A stretch of 64,000 nt of DNA, taken from the NCBI GenBank assembly GCA_022829145.1, contig CM040741.1, forward strand, positions 51,554,180 to 51,618,179, given 5' to 3'. Shown here one piece after another: positions 36,901 to 49,033 of the stretch (position 1 is the first letter of the stretch; each line of letters starts with the position of its first letter). Made by a program: the position numbers and the translations under genes. Source of the DNA: Albula goreensis. Taxonomy: Eukaryota > Chordata > Actinopteri > Albuliformes > Albulidae. The notes under the pieces are model-generated. The model ran no database searches. It was not told where the DNA came from and saw only the letters and a program-made list of their open reading frames with translations.

Positions 36901-39289
36901 TTCTCCAAATATCAGTTCCTGCTAATTCCATGCCTGGCTCTGTTTTTCCTTCACTGGGTTGGAGGGGGTGGATGTCTGGGAATAAGCCATTTTAGATACC
37001 CCAAGGGTGCAGCACTCAAGTTGCTTTTCAGACCCTCAGCTGTGGACATTGGCAGCGTGTGTGTTATTCTTCTTCTCATAGGTGCCCCCCATACAAAAAA
37101 AAAAGAAAAAACTCTGCCTCCTGCCTGGCCATGCTCATCCTCCCTCAGTGAGGTTAAATTTAGCCATTGCCGTGCCGCTGGAGGTCGACTGCTTCCCCCG
37201 CTGTGCTCTGCGTGAGGATTCATGTGAGGCTCCATGCGGGAAATGACCACTGATGGCTCAAGCACCTTAGCAGCAGTAAAACCAGACTGCAGTTCGGCTC
37301 AAGTCTTTGGGGCCTGATTAGAGGCTGCTTCATGGAGGAGCAGAAAGCACATTTTCAGAGAGTCATACGACGCTGATGAACCAGCTGCCGTGTTCTTTTG
37401 ATTTTCTGCATCCCAATCACCCCTATAATGCCCTTGTTTTGGAATGGACAAACAGGAACTCCCGATTAAATAGTTCTATTTACATCCTTGGCCAGCACAC
37501 CAAGCGAGGATGACTTGCGCAGTGCATGGTTTACACATCCCACATTTAGCTTGATTGTTGTTGAGCCAGTTCAGAATAAGTACCTCACTCCAGGGCACAA
37601 TGGTAGTCCCACACCTGTGAGTAGACAGGTCAACTAGTTACACAAAGTACTACCTTACATCTTGCTGTCATCCAAATATCTTTTAATCTTTCCATATATA
37701 AAGATACATGCATGAAGATAAATAGATGGATGTGTAATATGATATGTATAGAAATACAGGTAAATATATATTTGTAAAAATTTTAATATATGTAAGGAAG
37801 ACACCAAATAATGTATGCAGGGAGCTGTAAATGTAAAATAGCAAATAGGACAAAGTGCTAAGAAACACAAATTAGTATTTATTGCAGCTGATAGAGCACT
37901 TCTATCATAAGCTAGTGTTGGATGCCTTTTGTAGACAGGCTTGTGATCCGAGGATTCTGATTGTCTGCCGACTTCCTCTCTGGAGCGTGTCACGTCCTGT
38001 CATTCGTGATCTTCTGCCAAGCGCAACGCTGGAGTCTATGGTGTGACCAGAAGAGAGAGGTGGCAAAAGTAGACTGACTTCCTGTGCTGCCTGGAACCCG
38101 GAGAGGCACGTGTCCACATAGCAGGGGAAGGAACGCACCCCAAAAAAAGAATTGCGCCATTGAATCTTAACTTACACTGTACTGCTGTGGAAATAAAATC
38201 CTAATTGGCTCTAACTCGCTGATCAACACTGCTGCTACTACTACTACTGTTGATGATGATGCAGCTGATGTTGGTGATTGTATATTTCATTTCTATTGTG
38301 CTTAACTAAAAGTACTGTAAGTCATGTAAGGTGCAGTGGAGGTCTTGGTGAAGGGTTTTCTTTGATGCAGATACAGCATATATTTTTCCCCAGATAAGGC
38401 AGCTCACTTCCTGCATGGTTCAAAGGCCCTTTTCAGAGTTTGTAAATTTAATGTTGCTTTATTGCTGCTTTCGCATCTTTTCATGTGTGGGCAGCACAAC
38501 ATTTTCGTATGTTTTTTACTCTTCCCTGCCACCAGTCTTGGGCCTGGCAATAACGAGCTGGCTATAAAAAGGATGATGAATCTTCTTCATTGGAACTGTC
38601 ATGCTGTTCTCCATGGGTTACCTTGGCAGAATGTTCAGAGGAGTTGATGAAAGCACGTGGCCTCGTCTGCATGTGCTGTCGATTCCATGCCCAGCGCCCA
38701 AGGCCTGTCGCCAAACAGATCAGAATGGGTCAGGGATCCCACGTGTGCCTATTGACACAGACAAACATCTCGCCATCTGGACAGACTCCTTGACAAAATC
38801 CTCCTCTTTCTCTCATTGTCAGGCCTCATCACAATGCTAAGTCTACCAGGGCTTCTCGTAAAGATTTGATGTGTTGGTCTAAATGTGTTATTTTCCTGTT
38901 TTCTTAAGTCCCATTCCCACAATTCCAAACAATGAAAAATGATGGTTCAGTAAAAAATGGATATAAACTAATTAATGTTAAAGACATCTCAGTACCTGTA
39001 GGAGTGCATCTGCAGTCTTCTGCAAATGCCAGATTGCTGGAATATTGTGCCATTGCTTCAGTGTGCATTTAATGGTATCTGTTAGGAATGGTTCTGGCTC
39101 AGTGTTGAAAGACTGGTCTTTCAGGAGAATGGAAGTCTAGCAGGAAGGAAGCTTTCCAGTCCTGCCATGTTTACTAAACTGTGACATGGAAAAGCCGCTG
39201 TACTGTATATGGTCATTTGTCCAGACCTCTGACCTCAGTCTGGGTGTGTAATCTCTCCATACAATGGGTCATTATTTCATGGTCCACTG

Positions 39290-39291
<2 letters not shown>

Positions 39292-39324
<33 letters not shown>
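39292..39324. repeat. (AC)n microsatellite
   Basis: Perfect AC run. A second, imperfect CA block lies at 39537-39583. Confidence 0.9.
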
Positions 39325-39329
<5 letters not shown>

Positions 39330-39422
39330 GGAACCCCTCCACATCCTCCACAACCCGATCAGACCTGCAGATTATGCAGAGTGACCCCCCCTTCCTCCTT
39401 GGGTTCCTGGGCGTATCTTTGG

Positions 39423-39520
39423 CCAATCAGAGAGCTGTACCACAGGAAGTGTAACACGACACCAAGTCGGCCAGCCCAAGGTTTAAAACCAGGGACATGA
39501 CCAGTGGGCCTGAGCAACAG
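39423..39520 (+). promoter_or_regulatory. rgs3: Candidate rgs3 promoter upstream of the linker exon
   Basis: GGCCAATCAG (CCAAT box near 39423) is followed by ACAGGAAGT (ETS-like) and a TTTAAAA TATA-like box near 39482. A start near 39510 would give a leader reaching ATG at 39752. From there the frame MMRTVFLFLCPQ runs without a stop through the acceptor into the linker exon in its correct phase, which would give about 213 aa. This is an architecture-based inference, and the TATA variant is weak. Confidence 0.3.
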
Positions 39521-39787
39521 TGTCTCTTCTCCATACACTCACACACACAAACACACACACAGACAGTCACACACAAACACACATTAAGGAATTAACCCTG
39601 CTGGCTGACCAGTGGGTGTGTGTTTTCTTGTGCTGCAGAGGATTAGAAACACTCAGACTGGGTGGGACAGTTCTGGGACTGCTGTGATTTTTTTTTGGAT
39701 CTGTGCCTCTGTGACTGACCCCCCACTCGACCCCTCTGACTGCGGGATTGTATGATGCGGACTGTGTTCCTGTTTCTCTGCCCTCAG

Positions 39788-39858
39788 CTCAGTGGTGGTT
39801 CAGAGTGCAGCTGTGAAGTTGGTCCCGACGGCAACAAGAAGAAGAAGTCAAAGAACCT
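39788..39858 (+). CDS. rgs3: rgs3 lysine-rich linker exon
   Basis: Encodes LSGGSECSCEVGPDGNKKKK followed by SKNL, the last codon split CT|G with the next exon. Human RGS3 has MSGADTVGDDDEASRKRKSKNL at the same place, so the KSKNL end and the basic cluster are conserved while the acidic middle differs. The acceptor is TGCCCTCAG and the donor is GTGAGT, both strong. Entry phase 0 matches the end of the acidic exon, and exit phase 2 matches entry to the exon at 48932. The basic run could act as a nuclear localisation signal, which is an inference. Residues 288-311 of the 488-aa form. Confidence 0.88.
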
Positions 39859-41258
39859 GTGAGTCCATTATTTGCTTGCTGTTAATTGTGCGAGAGCCTT
39901 CTGGAGGGAGAGGAGGGAGGATAGACAGGGATGGGAAGTGTTTTCTCTGTCAGTAGCAGAAATATTTCTGGTTAGTGGCAGATTCTGGCTTCGAAGGAAA
40001 AAAATGTTCAAAACATCTGTGGAATTTAACAAATATTTAATATATAGTAGATGCCATATTCCATTTGACTTAGCAAATTTAATACCTATTCTTTGACACT
40101 GAGAATTTAAGCAAAAATGAATTTTTTGTTGTTCATTAAATGACAATTTTAATATTCCAATTCTATTGAACTTTTCACCTAAGTGAAAAGATTGAGTTAT
40201 TAAGTCAAGTGAGATCATCACTTCAGCAGTGCCTGACATCAAGCTTGGATGTGGTAATAGATCTTACGATATCATTGGTTTGAGACATCACTGCTACTCT
40301 TTTCCAATTGATGAAAATTCTGTTTCTGTTATCATTAATGTCAATTTGACTGACAGCTCTTTTAAGTTTTTTTTTTCTGCCTGGAATTAAGAGCACAGTA
40401 GTGAAGATTGTGGTCTGTAGGCTGTTATGTTGCATGGAGATTCAGACTGTGAACTTTGAGTTACTGTTATGATTCCCTTGAAAGTCCTCAGATTTTTCAA
40501 AAATAAAATCATGGTTGACTCCAAAAGTCTTGTAAGGTGCAGCCTTTTGATGGGGAAGCATGACATTTTTTCTTGAGAGATCTTGAAAAGTGCCAGGGCC
40601 ACATTTTATATAAAATGTTTTAAGCCCTTATAAACTGATCCTGGATAAGAGTTCACATTCTGCACATAATGTCTTGGATTTGGAAGAGGAATGAATGAGA
40701 AACTTTTATTTTAAGATATTAGTATAATTTTTATATTGATATATTGATGATCTGTGAGCCTACTGTACAATTATTATGGGTCCTTAAATTAGTTTGAGTC
40801 AGACATCTTGAAACATGCTTGAATTAGTTTTATTGGCAAGAGCGGGAACCCTGTTTTATGTGATAGACAGTATGGTGCCTGCACCTGGATTATACCATTC
40901 TGCCCCTAGGCAGACTTGTCATCTGTTTTTAGTGCTGTTGTTTGAAAGATAGTCAGAGACTTCTGCTCAGAGAGACATTGACATCACCCACCAGAGGTGC
41001 TTTAACACAATCATGTTTATACAGCTGTAAGTCAGGGGGTCGAGGTATATCTTTGTCTGCCTGTATGTATGCACTAACAGAGTATTGTGTGGAGGTGTGT
41101 GTGTGTTTTATGACATTTCAGACTCACTTCTCTGTCACATCTTTACTCATCTGACTCATGGAGTGGTTGATTGAAACATGCTTTTTTCTAATTTTCCAGC
41201 CTTGTGAGTCATGCTGTATGTAGTTGACCCACATACAGTCTCTCATTGTCTTCCTCTA

Positions 41259-41361
<103 letters not shown>

Positions 41362-42483
41362 AGGCACACACATTTGTTGTCTAGGCACACAGAGATACTC
41401 AATACACATATGATATGTGAGAACATGCACATGCACACCCACACTCCTTACACATACACAAACAGAAACATGCAAATGCAGTTACATACACTCAAATGTA
41501 AACATGTACACATCTAGTCACATAAACAGGAGTGTATACACAGACATACATATACTAGTGTGTATACACAGACACACACATATACACACACACATTAAGT
41601 TGTAAGTTGAAGCGTTTGCGTTGTAGTCTCAGAATGTGGCATCTTATTGGAGGGGTAGTTTGGTATGACTGGAATGTGGCGCTGTGCTCTGTGGAAAAAC
41701 CCCCTGAGCTCGCTGAGTGCTAATGACTGAACACTGGGGAGACGTAACGTAACACAACACCGCACACGTTGGGTTAACCGTTGCATTATTCACATGCACA
41801 ACCACACTGTTTGATTCATGGGAGTCTGTAAATTTGGCCGCAGCAGAGGAGCAAGACAAGGAACAATCTAAGTGTGATTAATCTCTCAGGTTAATGAGAC
41901 TTACAGGAAGGGCAGCTTCGAAGGTCAGAGTTCAGCCCACATGAGGCACGTACTGTAATGGGATATGCATCTAGGCCTGTCTTTTTCCACTGAAAGCATA
42001 CTAGGGGTGTTTAATGACCTGTGTTCCTTGTTGACCTGTCTGGACCCCTAAAAATGTTTCGGCCTGTGTTGACTTGGTTAAGCCTTGTCCGATTTGGTCT
42101 GACTCGCTGTTTTAAACTTCATCTGTACAGACAGTTATTGCAGGATCAGAAAAATCCTGAGCCACTCCTGACCAGATGCCCCCATCTTGCAAGATGCATG
42201 CATTTCCAGGGTACAGCCAGTTTTACAACAAATCCTATTTTTTCAAACAAATTATATTTTATATGAATGATTAACTTTGACATGACGAGGAGCCATAAGA
42301 CTGTTTGGGAAACTTTCACTTTCCTATAAAAAGGTACATACAGGTGTTCCTTTGAAGGATTTGATCTGTGGTGGTGATGACCAAATCACATGGTTCGAAA
42401 GGGTAATATCTGACCTGAACCTGTGGAATACATGTGGGGGCAGAGATATACCCCTATCTGCAATATCTAGTTTATACAGCTAT

Positions 42484-42526
42484 ATGAGAGCAAGAGAGAG
42501 AGAGAGAGACAGAGGGAGAGAGAGAG
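42484..42526. repeat. (GA)n purine run
   Basis: AGAGAGAGAGAGAGA with minor interruptions. A second, looser GA-rich run lies at about 42887-42935. Confidence 0.8.
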
Positions 42527-44078
42527 GTCTCCATTGGAATTAGCTAGACTTGGATAAATGTCAAACAAATCACTTGTTTGTGTACAGTAGAGTCCACCTG
42601 TCCAAACTGCAGGACTACCTGGACTGAGGCATTACTGAGTCACGTTGGCCTCTGGCTGGCGGGGGACTGACCCTTCTGAAGCTGTTTTCCGTGTCTGGAA
42701 AAGGAACAGGATGTCTCATGCCAAAGCCCCATGAAAGAAGGCAGTGTTTACAGTGACCACTGCCTGCTGCAGCACTGGCCTCTCAGACCCTGATAAGCTG
42801 AGTGGCACAAAACTGGTTCACCCAAATCAGCTTTGTGCTGCGTCCAATCATGCTGCCTATGACCTGGCAAAAGAGGGCTGCATTCATGAGAGAAAGAGAA
42901 TGAGGGAAAGCAAGAGAGGAAGAGAGAAAGTAAGAGGGCTATACCAGGGACTTACCCTGCTATTAAACCTATTTAAAAATCCATAATATGATAGGACATG
43001 TTTTTATACTGGTTATTGTCTTTTGAGCTTATTTGAATACTTCTGTGCTTGAAATTATCTGTTTTGGCCTGAGTTGTTTACTGAGCCATTTTGTTATTGG
43101 ACCAATAAATATTTGATGGTCCAGTTGTCATTCTCATGTAGAAGTTGTGAGACATTATTATATGTGTGCCTATTTATGTAGTGATTAAACCAGAGCTCCC
43201 GGTGATGCAGAATCATTCAGGGACCAAAACACCCTTTTCATTTGGATAACCTCCAGCCCATAGCAACAGAACCCACAGAGGGGCAGCTTCTGGAGGGTAG
43301 CTGCAACTTTCTCCTTTGCAACAGGACTTGTTGTCACTTTTAAACCAACTGCAGAAATAGAGTTTGTGTATGTGAATTGGGGGAAGGGCTCTAGGGCTGT
43401 GAAGGTGTTGAGTAGTTAACAGTCTTGGCCTGATCTGGGGACAGGGAATCAAGCCATTAGGCGAAAGTTCTAAGGCTGCAGAGAACAGCTGGAGGTGTCT
43501 AGATTGATCTGAGATCAGTGGCACCAGACCCCATGGAGGCAGTGGGTCATAAAGGTTGTGAACAGGAGCATTTTTGAGACTCTTCACAGCACACCCTCCC
43601 CATCCCCACTCAACTGCACATCTGGAGATGTCACAGCTGGTTTTCCTCTCCATCATCACCTATGCTGGAGCTCCCAGGTGTGAGGCCCGCCTCTGATGTT
43701 GACAGACATCAGACCCTCTGGCCACGCCCACAACTCCCAGCCAGCAGGAAGCAGGCTGTTAAACCCCCCCAGGCAAGAGGATATCCTCATCTTACCCCAG
43801 CTGCAGGAACTCACCCACCTGTTGCTGTGATCAACAATGTGAAACCAAATACCCAAATGAGTTTTACACATGGCCCTCAGTTTCACTCTGAAGAAACAGC
43901 AAGCACTGCTACAATTGTGTTGAGCTATTATTATCATCAATGATAAATATCAATTTAGATGAATAAATCATCATTTATTATATTATTTATTATAAATATA
44001 TTATTTATTATATGATTTCCTCCATTTTAGCTCTGTTTTCTCAATTTACTTCTTTACTTCCTATAACAGAGCTGTAAG

Positions 44079-44370
44079 CTATGCTGCTAATCTTATAGTC
44101 CTATGGATACTGCTAATACAGATACTGATATTGCGAATACAAACACTTGCAATACCGCTTCTTTTCTTACTACTATAAATACTACCAAAGAGCAGCTACT
44201 AATACCACCTCTGATGATGCTACTACTTCTGTTACTGCTGCTACTACTAATACTGCTTATTGCTAATTAAAACCACACTCAAACTTCTCACTAATTTGTC
44301 CAGCACTATTACTACTTTCACTGTTAGTGCTCCTAATACAAGCAATATTGGTGCTACCACTACTTATTTT
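44079..44370. repeat. Decayed ACT/GCT trinucleotide satellite
   Basis: Recurring TACTACT, GCTACTACT, AATACTGCT and CTAATAC blocks over about 290 bp, too diverged to count units. Probably an old trinucleotide array. Confidence 0.6.
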
Positions 44371-44640
44371 TAGCAAACATTTATTTACATTGAATTATAT
44401 TTTACATACATGTATATAGTTTGTTGTGTAAAATGTGTGTTTATATTTCTACCACACAGATAAAATGTCTATCACAAATGATAGAATAATACAATGACAT
44501 CCTACATAGCAGTAATACCAGTAGTACTGATGAAAGTCCCAATAACTTTATGTGGGAGTATGTGTCTTTGCATTGCCTTAGTGGAGGCTCATGTACTGCT
44601 AGAGATAACACTCCGGAAGGCACTCCAGAATGGTGGTCTA

Positions 44641-44700
44641 CGATTGGTGCAGTCCCGAGCCCGCCCCTTTTCCTTCCCCTTGCAGTATATAAGGCCAGGG
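44641..44700 (+). promoter_or_regulatory. rgs3: Internal rgs3 promoter (CCAAT, GC box, TATA)
   Basis: A textbook core arrangement: inverted CCAAT box (ATTGG, 44643-44647), GC box (GCCCGCCCC, 44659-44667) and TATATAAG (44686-44693). A start about 30 bp downstream (near 44720) would give a short leader of about 70 bases ending at the ATG at 44790. The following exon splices in phase to rgs3, which ties this promoter to the gene. Confidence 0.7.
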
Positions 44701-44719
44701 CAGAGCAGTGCTGGGCCAG

Positions 44720-44833
44720 AGGAATGCGAGACCCGAGCACCCTACCCCGAGCACTGCGCTCCAGCACACACACATACACACACACGCTGATGTTCCACAC
44801 CATGGTGGACTTCTCAGAGAAATACCTGGAAAG
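44720..44833 (+). CDS. rgs3: rgs3 alternative first exon, short RGS isoform
   Basis: ATG at 44790 opens MFHTMVDFSEKYLE, and the final AG joins the G of the exon at 48932 to make Arg, giving ...YLER-AKDMKNRL. This mirrors the start of R4-family proteins such as RGS5 and RGS16 (CLERAKE), where an N-terminal amphipathic helix tethers the protein to membrane. The donor is GTAAAG. The exit phase is identical to that of the linker exon, so the two are interchangeable. The second ATG (44802, ACCATGG) has a far better Kozak context than the first, so the product may be 188 rather than 192 residues. The coding part is 44790-44833. The 5' end is estimated from the TATA box. Confidence 0.7.
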
Positions 44834-45404
44834 GTAAAGACACTGCTCCTCTTCAAGTCGTTTTGCCTCTGCTGTGACAGACTTGTATGCCTGCCAAAGG
44901 GAATGGGGTTGTGGAGGGGGAGTGTTGGAATATGTGTGAAGCTGAGATGTTTGTGAGTGCAGGGAGTGAAGGTGTCAGAGTAACATGTGTGGACTGAGAA
45001 CATGTGTGGACTGAGAACTTGTGAACATTGAGTTGGCATTTTTACATTTGGTAGAGAGATTTCCAATACACATGTATGTGAGTGCATGTGTAGAGAGAGG
45101 GAAATTAGTTTCTGGTTGAGTAGTGGACTGAATACCATTTCAGTTGTAACCATTGTAGCTGGTGCAATGTTGCTTGTGTTTACAGGACTAACTAGGACAA
45201 TAATGCAACTGTAAAATTCTTATTGAGGGCCTACATCAAAGTGTTGCTGTTGTTATTTTTATTATCATTTATTTGATTTGTCAAAACCAATATCTAGTGA
45301 TATTTCAAAGCTTGCATGTTATATTTTATCTGTAAAACTCACAGGGATGCATACTTAAGAATTGTAGATGAACTGCCTCCCCTAGCAGCACAATGACAGT
45401 TGCC

Positions 45405-45480
45405 ACCAACAGGGATTTGAACTGGAAATGTTCTGGGTAGAAGTGTCAGAACCACCACACTAGCGCAGTGTTTCACGAGA
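45405..45480 (-). repeat. Possible tRNA-derived SINE fragment
   Basis: On the minus strand GTTCAAATCCC (45422 down to 45412) is a good Pol III B box. About 27 bases upstream, CGCTAGTGTGGTGGTT resembles a degraded A box. Order and spacing fit a tRNA-like head. No complete cloverleaf or tail is seen, so this is at most a relic. Confidence 0.35.
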
Positions 45481-48400
45481 TTGGCTCACCTCTGCACTGC
45501 TGATGAAAGGGTGCACACAATGTGACTCCCTCTTGGGGGCCATGCTCCCAGTGCAGAGTCTGTGTGACCAAATGGCATTCCTCCAGCCTTGGGGGAACAC
45601 TTTGAGGGGATGTGAGAGAATCCCTCTTCAATTAGATCTGGGAGGGAGAGACATGATCAGTGGGCCGGGAATCGCGGATGACGGCAGTTGTACAGGAACT
45701 TGCAGCCGTGTGCAGAAACCTGCGCTGATAGCAGATTTGGATGGAGGTGCAGGTTGTGCATATGATTTGACCGAGGTGGCTGTGGCGGGAGCTGCTGACC
45801 ATAGTACCAGGCGGATGGCATCTCCATGCTGACTTCTTTGGGCCAGCATGGGACTGAAACTCAGAGTGATGTCCTAGGACAGAGGGTCACCCAGCTACAG
45901 CAGGTTGGGACAACTGCCCACCTCACTGGTTTGCTTCTCAGGTTGTGAATTGCAGAGGGCAAGCCTGCACAGCCGGATATGTGACCTCAGTGATGAGGGG
46001 AATTCAGTGAGATATCATGGAGAGCATCCGTCTCCATCACATGCAGAGATGCCAGCTGGCAGCCGGCTATAACAGAAGTCTCAGAGCTGCCACAGAAGGC
46101 CTCTGGCATGCCTGTCTTCCTAATTTGATAATCTTTCATGGGGGCATATCCTGTCTCCATAGCAAAGTGGAGCTGTAAGTGACTGAAATGGGGCTTTTTT
46201 CCTGAGGCTTTTATCCATTTAGGATCAGAGGTTGCTGTATTAAAACTAAGAGCTCACATTCATAGTTGCTGTTTGGTTGTGTGTTGAGGATCAAGCTGAC
46301 CTCTGGTTGAACTTGTACCTTTTCTGTGTCACTGCCCAACGGAAAATTTTCTTCCTAGTGCACAGATAAAATGTGTGATTGTAGGATTTAACTTTAAGGG
46401 GCAGAACCAGCAGGTGGTGCTCTCACACCACCTTCAGAAATACAGCCTGACTGACTGTCATGGAGCCAATGTGTGAATGAGATTGGTTTTTTACAAAACA
46501 AAATTCAAGTTGACCCTGTTAACAGAGTGTGTTCCATTGCTTTCTGATTTGTATTAACTCTGTTAGTATTGAATTAAATTCAGTGTTCTGTGTTTGTTCA
46601 TAAAGTAGTTATTGGGTTAGTACATTTTTTGTGTATGATAATTTCCTGCTATTACCTATCACCTGTTTGCAAGGAATGTTTTAGGTGCTGCCATTAGCAC
46701 TGACATACTAATAGCATGGCTGATTTTGCACCTCTTATAATAATATAACTGGAGTGTTAATGACCATTTGCAGCAGTTATTGTTCCACTTAGAAAATGAT
46801 TGAATTCACTCATGTACTTTCTGTTGGATTCCCTGGATGAGAACATTACTGGATTTAGTAGTGTAATGTGATGACCTGGCTGAGTGCAATACAGCAGAAG
46901 CCTTCTCCTCTGAACTATAGTTTACTCTTTCTTCCAGCAGGTGACAGTGTTGAGTTAAAATTAAGTTCCTCTCTATGGCATCCCTGTTTAACTGAGTTCA
47001 CCCACTTCTATTGAAACCAGACACTAATAATAAATTGTTTAATTAGGCTTGCAAATATTTTCCAAGCCTTGTAAAAAACATTCTTGGTTCCTCTCTTACC
47101 ATGCATACTGCTCCATTACCCCCACATCAGCTAAAAGCCAAACTACCCATTCTGAGTCTAAAAATAAAGCAGTCAAACATTCCTCATTTCCATTTTCACT
47201 TCATCTCATCCAAAATTAGTTTTATTATTTATTTAGTGGGTGTTTACAAATACTGGGATCTTTGAGTGCCTGTGAATCTGAAATTTAATTAGACGTGAAG
47301 ATTGTAATTGATTGAACAAGAAGCTTATGTTTTTAGCTTCCTCTGTCACCCCTTCCCCCTCACCAACCTATTTTTATCTACTTAAAGCAGCTTTTTGGTT
47401 GCCCCCTCTAAAGAATCAAACATCAGACTATGCGTCACTGGCTTTGCCCTGTAAAAATGATCCCGTTTACTGACAATTTCCATTTCCTGACAGTCACCCT
47501 GAGCTGGACAAGCGTAAAATCTCAACCACGCTAAAGCATGTATAATCATGTGTGAAGTTTGTCAGATTCCTGTAGTTGAATTGCAAAAAAAGGAAGGGCA
47601 CCCCGTCAGATTGTGCTATCAGTTAGGGAGGGAGGGGGGCAGGGGGCATTGCATCACTGTTTCCCATCCTGCCCTGTGGGTGACTGCTGAACAGTGGGAC
47701 CCATCTCACAGTCTAAACATCTGAGACATAAAGGTCTTCATAATCAAAGAGAGGCCATTTTTAGCAGAGGGCTGAGGACTGGGGTTTGTGTCACAGCTTC
47801 GGCACTGTACACACAGCGATGATCTGCCCAGTTTTCCACTATTTGCCACCCCACAAAAGGCTTGAAAAACAGCTGTTATTTTCCTGTCATTCTCTACTCA
47901 TTCCCTGACTGTGTAACACCCACTCCTCCACATACCCCAGCTACTCTCACCCTACCCTCTTTTGCCTCAAGAATGAAGCTACTCACCTCTGTGTTGCCTA
48001 GACAACTAATGAGGGAGTCATAAATAGTTGGCTGCATCCTGTTTCCTGTCCAGGCCTGCTCACACTTTCCTTCACCTAAACCTCTCTCCCTCTTTTTCTC
48101 TCTCCCTCCCTCTTTCTATCTTCCCCTTTTACTTCTCACAGTGACCTTCAGCATTTAGACTCATGCACACATTCTTACTATTATAAATTATCTATTATTT
48201 CACATTCTGTTTCTTATGTACAGTCTGACTTTCCAGAGATTTTCATTGAAATGCAAAGACAGGAAGGAAAGAGACAGAGGGAGTGAGAGAGAGAGAATGT
48301 CTTTGAGGAACAGAGAAGGAGTATTTTTATGTGCTGAACTATATTGGGCTTCTATCATGCACTTCTAATTTGAGAGACAAGTGCATTTTGTGTGTGTGTG

Positions 48401-48931
48401 TGCGCGCACTTTGTAAGTGAGGGAGAAGTGACATTGAATTAAAGTCAAATGTAAATTAATAGAAATCAGAGTCAGGTGAGTTTATGTAGATTCTAATTAG
48501 TGAATGAGATTGGCATTGAGGCTTTGGAGTGTCCCAGGAGATCAAACCCCAGTGTCTTGCGGGGTGAAGAGTGAAGAGACGAGTCACGCACCCCATTCCC
48601 ATCACTCCACCCTGTGCCCTGTGTCCTGTCCCAGCACATTGCTGTAGCCCATCTTACAGTTCAGAGCCAGACTGGAGGCAAAGAGAAACAGAGAACACTC
48701 TGCTCAGTCCCAGGAAAAAGCAGAGTGTCCCTGTATTACTGTGCAGATACCCGCGACAGGCCCTGTCCCACTGATTCTAATATCTATCTAATATCTGCTG
48801 GATGTTCAAATGTATGCATTGGTTTTGCGGTTTTCTACATAACCCAGAAAAACTGATGACCACAGGCTTTGATTGTGTGTTTTGTGTGGTTATTCGGAGA
48901 TGCTCATTCCTCTCTGCTCCTCTCTCTGCAG

Positions 48932-49033
48932 GGCCAAGGACATGAAGAACCGCCTGGCGTTCCTGCGGAGGAAGAATGAATCCCCCGGAAGCTCGCCGGC
49001 TGGCAGGCTGGACAGAGCCATGAAATCAGTAAA
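48932..49033 (+). CDS. rgs3: rgs3 exon: basic segment before the RGS box
   Basis: Encodes (L/R)AKDMKNRLAFLRRKNESPG, then SSPAGRLDRAMKSV, matching human AKDMKNKLGIFRRRNESPG and the following MMKSFK. The AKDMK segment, shared by RGS3, RGS4, RGS5 and RGS16, forms the end of the amphipathic membrane-binding helix. The acceptor is TCTCTGCAG and the donor is GTGAGT. It enters in phase 2 and exits in phase 2 (AA|G for Lys). It can be joined either from the linker exon (CT|G, Leu) or from the internal first exon (AG|G, Arg). Confidence 0.92.

Larger units (their letters stand above)
20343..39787 (+). other. rgs3: rgs3 intron (acidic exon to linker exon)
   Basis: About 19.4 kb between a GTCAGT donor and a CTGCCCTCAG acceptor. 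I see no supported coding exon. It holds microsatellites, a fragment of a common fish repeat at 22980-23047, a duplicated 260-bp segment (26521-26780 and 28002-28265), enhancer-like blocks near 22.1, 25.2 and 30.6 kb, a MITE-like palindromic stretch near 30.85 kb, and candidate promoter motifs near 21.5 and 39.45 kb. Confidence 0.65.

Noticed and set aside
38561-38660. Strong TATA (CTATAAAAAGG) followed by ATG 38601, a possible further rgs3 first exon
   Set aside because: No convincing splice donor in the phase needed to join the exon at 48932 or 39788, and no similarity to known RGS3 starts beyond the initial Met-Leu.
44638-45153. 171-codon minus-strand ORF over the internal promoter
   Set aside because: Antisense shadow of the promoter and alternative first exon, with a low-complexity middle from the CA run.
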